Assembly: GCA_964505035.1 (NCBI GenBank)
Contig: CAZDGK010000022.1
Location: 1-21,694 of the forward strand
Direction: 5' to 3'
DNA length: 21,694 nucleotides
Source: CAZDGK01 sp964505035
GTDB taxonomy: Bacteria > Patescibacteriota > Saccharimonadia > UBA4664
A program made the translations under genes and the position numbers. The notes beneath the pieces are model-generated. The model was not told the origin of the DNA. It did no database searches and worked only from the letters and a program-made list of their open reading frames with translations. Shown here in pieces: positions 19,589-21,694 of the stretch. Numbering within the stretch: position 1 is the stretch's first letter; every line of letters starts with the position of its first letter.

Positions 19589-20131
19589 CTAAGGGGCGCG
19601 GACTTGATGGTCCTGGGCCACTCCTTCGCGGGCGGCGCGGTGGAACCCGGCGCCGGTGAGGCTGCTCGTGTAGTGGAGCGACTGCCCCCGGCTGGCATCC
19701 CACCATTCGTGGCTGTGGATGCACTGGCCCTGGGCCTCGAGACCGCTGACTGCCCGATTGTAGCGGCCGTCGTAGTCCACGAAGATATCCCAGAGCGTGG
19801 GCTCCGGCGGAAACCAGGCGCGCAGGAGATGAGCCTTGACGCGCATGTCCGACCATCCAGTGAGGAGGGCCAGGATGCGCTGCTCGTCCCGCAGCTGCCG
19901 CCTTGATGCGGTCGGCCGGTCCGGCGGAGTGCCGAAGATGGTATGCACGGGCAGACCCGCGAGACCATTGTGCGTGAGCGTCCCCCGCCAAGGCATGAAC
20001 CGCTCCTGGGGCAGCTTGACGAAGACCTCCGGCGAGCGGCCGTCAGTGAACACGAAAGCCGTGCCGACGGGGACTGCGCTGTAGGACACGAGCTCAGTCG
20101 CCTGGATCATCCACGATTCGAGGATGGGCAT
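19589..20131 (-). CDS. Unrecognised 180-aa soluble protein
   Basis: No family is recognised. The protein is polar, without a signal or membrane segment, and rich in Trp, Arg and His. It has a beta-like N-terminal half (VGTAFVFTDGRSPEVFVKL, 22-40) and a C-terminal half with WDIFVDYDGRYNRAV (113-127) and HSHEWWD (139-145). Coding status is supported by GGAGG at 20140-20144, 8 nt before the ATG, and by a strong terminator downstream at 19534-19568. Codons ending in G or C dominate. It may share transcription with the 20218 gene, although a hairpin lies between them. Confidence 0.6.
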   Translation of the reverse strand: MPILESWMIQATELVSYSAVPVGTAFVFTDGRSPEVFVKLPQERFMPWRGTLTHNGLAGLPVHTIFGTPPDRPTASRRQLRDEQRILALLTGWSDMRVKAHLLRAWFPPEPTLWDIFVDYDGRYNRAVSGLEAQGQCIHSHEWWDASRGQSLHYTSSLTGAGFHRAAREGVAQDHQVRAP

Positions 20132-20171
20132 AGCTGTAACCTCCGGATGTAGTAGGTACGATTACAGAGAG

Positions 20172-20200
20172 GGGCCCGGTAGCAAATGCGCTCCGGGCCC
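20172..20200 (-). terminator. GC-rich hairpin between two small genes
   Basis: GGGCCCGG (20172-20179) pairs with CCGGGCCC (20193-20200), continued by AGC/GCT after a bulge. The minus-strand tail (CTCTCTG) is poor in T, so it may be a weak terminator or a processing hairpin. Confidence 0.5.
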
Positions 20201-20217
20201 GAGGGTTGGGACATGGA

Positions 20218-20475
20218 TCAGCTCTGGCTGGACGACTCGACGAGGTCGCAGTCGAGCACGTCGCGGTAGGCGTGAGGGTCGGTGTGCCGGCGCCGCTGGT
20301 TGCAGGCAGCGCGCATGTCGTGGTCCGAGTCGTCGAAGATGCGGCCACAGCGGCCGATGACCTTCAGGAGCCCGGATTCGACGTAGGGACCGGCCTTGTC
20401 GAGCACGAACTCGACGGCCCGCGCGAAACGCTCGAGATGCTTGTCAATGCCAGTGTGGGTCAGCTTCTGGGCCAT
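20218..20475 (-). CDS. Unrecognised 85-aa protein
   Basis: No family is recognised. The N-terminal part (1-50) is predicted amphipathic helix (HLERFARAVEFVLDKAG). The C-terminal part is charged, with three Cys (43, 58 and 76) and several His. It is likely soluble. GAGGGG lies 5 nt before the ATG. A perfect-consensus extended -10 lies upstream at 20545-20553, which supports active expression. Codon use is dominated by G/C endings, like the 10411 gene. A GC-rich hairpin follows the stop. Confidence 0.6.
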   Translation of the reverse strand: MAQKLTHTGIDKHLERFARAVEFVLDKAGPYVESGLLKVIGRCGRIFDDSDHDMRAACNQRRRHTDPHAYRDVLDCDLVESSSQS

Positions 20476-20544
20476 GGTTGCCCCTCTTTCGAACTAGTGG
20501 GTCATGCCGCACGGGGCGGCGGCTGTGGTTGACAGCTGGCATAT

Positions 20545-20553
20545 ATTATAGCA
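20545..20553 (-). promoter_or_regulatory. Extended consensus -10 promoter
   Basis: The minus strand reads TGcTATAAT, the ideal extended -10, in an AT-rich patch. It lies just after the YgjV-family stop codon and gives a leader of about 60 nt for the 20218 gene. A small GCCGC/GCGGC hairpin lies in the leader. Confidence 0.65.
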
Positions 20554-20570
20554 TATGTGTGAGGCTTTTG

Positions 20571-21092
20571 CTAGCGCTTGGCGGGTTTGCGCAGGATGTC
20601 GAAGCGGATGATACCCACCAGGACTGAAGCTAGGATGAAGACCTCGGCAGTCATACCGGCGTACGAGCCGACGGCGAAGTTGTAGATAAACCAGAGTGGG
20701 CGCGGCCCCAGCATGAGGAAGCGAATGGCGCGAGGGTTGGTTTGCCAGACGGCGACGGCGCCAAAAGTCTGGGCGATGGCCGGGAGGAAGTCGACGACGG
20801 ACTTGGCGGTAAGGGCGCCAGCTAGGAAGAAAAGGCCAATGAAGACATAGAGCCAGTAGCCTTTCTGCGCCCAACGGGCGTCTTCCTTTTTGTACGCGAC
20901 GAAGACCATGGCGGCTTCGATGAGGTTCATGAGCGAGCCGACCCAGGCCTGCAACAGCGCGTAGTGAACCACGAACAGCACTAGGCCGATGAGCATGATG
21001 AGCAGGATGTTGACGCGCTTGTTCTTTTGGAACGACAGGATGACGAAGAAGAGCGCGAGGTAGCCGATGCCCTGGACGATGAAGGGGTTCAT
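20571..21092 (-). CDS. YgjV-family inner membrane protein
   Basis: The 173-aa protein has about five to six membrane helices. It starts with an FIVQGIGYLALFFVILSFQ helix followed by the basic turn KNKR, then VHYALLQAWVGSLMNLIEAAMVFVAY and VWQTNPRAIRFLMLGPRPLWFIYNFAVGS. The pattern of N-terminal helix, NLI(E) in helix 3 and PLWxxYN in helix 5 matches the YgjV (Imp-YgjV) family, whose role is not established; the topology recalls small transporters. It lies 12 nt after the SDR gene on the same strand and is likely co-transcribed. No clear Shine-Dalgarno site is present. Confidence 0.75.
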   Translation of the reverse strand: MNPFIVQGIGYLALFFVILSFQKNKRVNILLIMLIGLVLFVVHYALLQAWVGSLMNLIEAAMVFVAYKKEDARWAQKGYWLYVFIGLFFLAGALTAKSVVDFLPAIAQTFGAVAVWQTNPRAIRFLMLGPRPLWFIYNFAVGSYAGMTAEVFILASVLVGIIRFDILRKPAKR

Positions 21093-21104
21093 GAGGCGAT
21101 GATG

Positions 21105-21694
21105 CTACCCTTCTGACTCTTTCTTGAGCGTGTAGTCGATACCAAGCAAGCCGCCGTCAACTACGAGGGTGTGACCAGAAATGAAGGAGGCCTGGTCGGA
21201 TAGCAGAAACTCGACTGCTTGGGCGACTTCTTCGGGGCTGCCTTTGCGACCGAGTGGCGTGACAGCTTCGACGACACCGGCCGGAGCGTTGTCTGACATG
21301 CTCGTGTCAATCCAACCGGGAGCGACGGCGTTGACCCTAATCCCCTTTGGCCCCAAGTTGGCACTGAGGCTCTGGGTGAGGTTGATGAGGGCGGCTTTGC
21401 TGGCACCATACGCGATTGTGTTGAAGGCGGCCTTGAAGCCGTCGGTGCTAGCGATATTGACGATGCTGGCGCCACTGGGCATGGTACGGCTGAGGATGTG
21501 CGACAGAATGAATGGAGCCGTGAGATTGACTTGGAACGTCCGGTCCCAGGCGTCGTAGCTGAGGTCGTCCCAATTTTCGAGCTCGAAGATGCCGGCGTTG
21601 TTAACGAGACCGTCGAGCTTGAGGCTGGCGAGCTGCTCGGCACATTTGATGGTGCTGGCGCGGTCGGCCAGGTCGACCTCATGGAAGGTGATGC
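21105..21694 (-). CDS. SDR-family oxidoreductase, 5' end outside the window
   Basis: The frame stays open from 21107 to the window edge, giving 196 residues, so the N-terminal Rossmann TGxxxGxG motif is missing only because of the cut. Visible motifs are the NNAG tetrad (31-34), the NxT helix segment (FQVNLTAPF), the catalytic Ser in NIAS, and YGASK with catalytic Tyr and Lys. Also seen are RVNAVAPGWIDT and the end FISGHTLVVDGG. This is a classical FabG-like SDR using NAD(P)H; the substrate cannot be told. An internal ATG at 21482 is not the start, because conserved sequence lies before it. It is likely co-transcribed with the YgjV-family gene. Confidence 0.93.
   Translation of the reverse strand, partial: ITFHEVDLADRASTIKCAEQLASLKLDGLVNNAGIFELENWDDLSYDAWDRTFQVNLTAPFILSHILSRTMPSGASIVNIASTDGFKAAFNTIAYGASKAALINLTQSLSANLGPKGIRVNAVAPGWIDTSMSDNAPAGVVEAVTPLGRKGSPEEVAQAVEFLLSDQASFISGHTLVVDGGLLGIDYTLKKESEG

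Noticed and set aside
20529..20557. Plus-strand promoter starting with TTGACA
   Set aside because: At 17-nt spacing the -10 would be CATATG, and no plus-strand gene follows.
1..21694. CRISPR array, IS element, prophage or UGA recoding
   Set aside because: No spaced repeats, transposase or phage proteins were seen, and TGA ends several intact genes at the expected length.

Overview
The window is a gene-dense, GC-rich bacterial chromosome segment. It most likely comes from a Candidate Phyla Radiation (Patescibacteria) genome, plausibly Saccharibacteria (TM7). That placement is inference. It rests on a compact Gram-positive-type pilus locus without an outer-membrane secretin, an RNase Y/YmdB-type pair, a very short TsaB, and tiny intergenic gaps. 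TGA is used as a normal stop (tsaE, pilN, pilO), so UGA is not recoded. No IS element, phage gene or CRISPR array is visible.

Layout. 14-950 (+): a tRNA-Arg(UCU) with an abnormal anticodon stem, a Nudix-like protein and a small two-helix membrane protein. 955-6953 (-): HU; a YmdB-like phosphoesterase; a secreted GH16 glycosidase placed between ymdB and rny; RNase Y; TsaB and TsaE of tRNA t6A synthesis; and a membrane-anchored surface protein with two lamin-tail domains. 7073-17268 (+): the type IV pilus locus, in the order pilB, pilC, two small accessory genes, two near-identical major pilins, three minor-pilin-like genes, then pilM, pilN, pilO and a minimal PilP-like protein. 17315-21694: a small possible zinc-ribbon protein (-), an orphan sensor histidine kinase (-) divergent from mscL (+), two unrecognised small proteins (-), a YgjV-family membrane protein (-) and an SDR oxidoreductase cut by the window end (-).

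How the parts fit. PilB and PilC are the extension ATPase and platform protein. PilM, PilN, PilO and the PilP-like protein form the inner-membrane alignment complex. The tandem pilins would make the fibre and the three minor pilins could prime it or cap it. PilT, the prepilin peptidase and a secretin are not in the window. The GH16 enzyme and the lamin-tail protein are exported surface proteins that could act with pili in attachment to a host or to polysaccharide; this is inference.

Most notable signals: (1) tandem pilins with a 188-bp identical 5' block and a 3' half with 29 synonymous codon changes but only two residue changes, both acid to amide; (2) a monocistronic gene inside the pilus locus in which 129 of 132 sense codons end in G or C, unlike its neighbours; (3) promoters whose -35 element lies inside the preceding terminator, and near-leaderless starts at pilus genes; (4) a YmdB homologue with the Asn-His active-site pair replaced by Asp-Trp; (5) a PilB with a long Pro/Ala insertion splitting its four-cysteine site; (6) a tRNA-Arg whose anticodon stem is mispaired.
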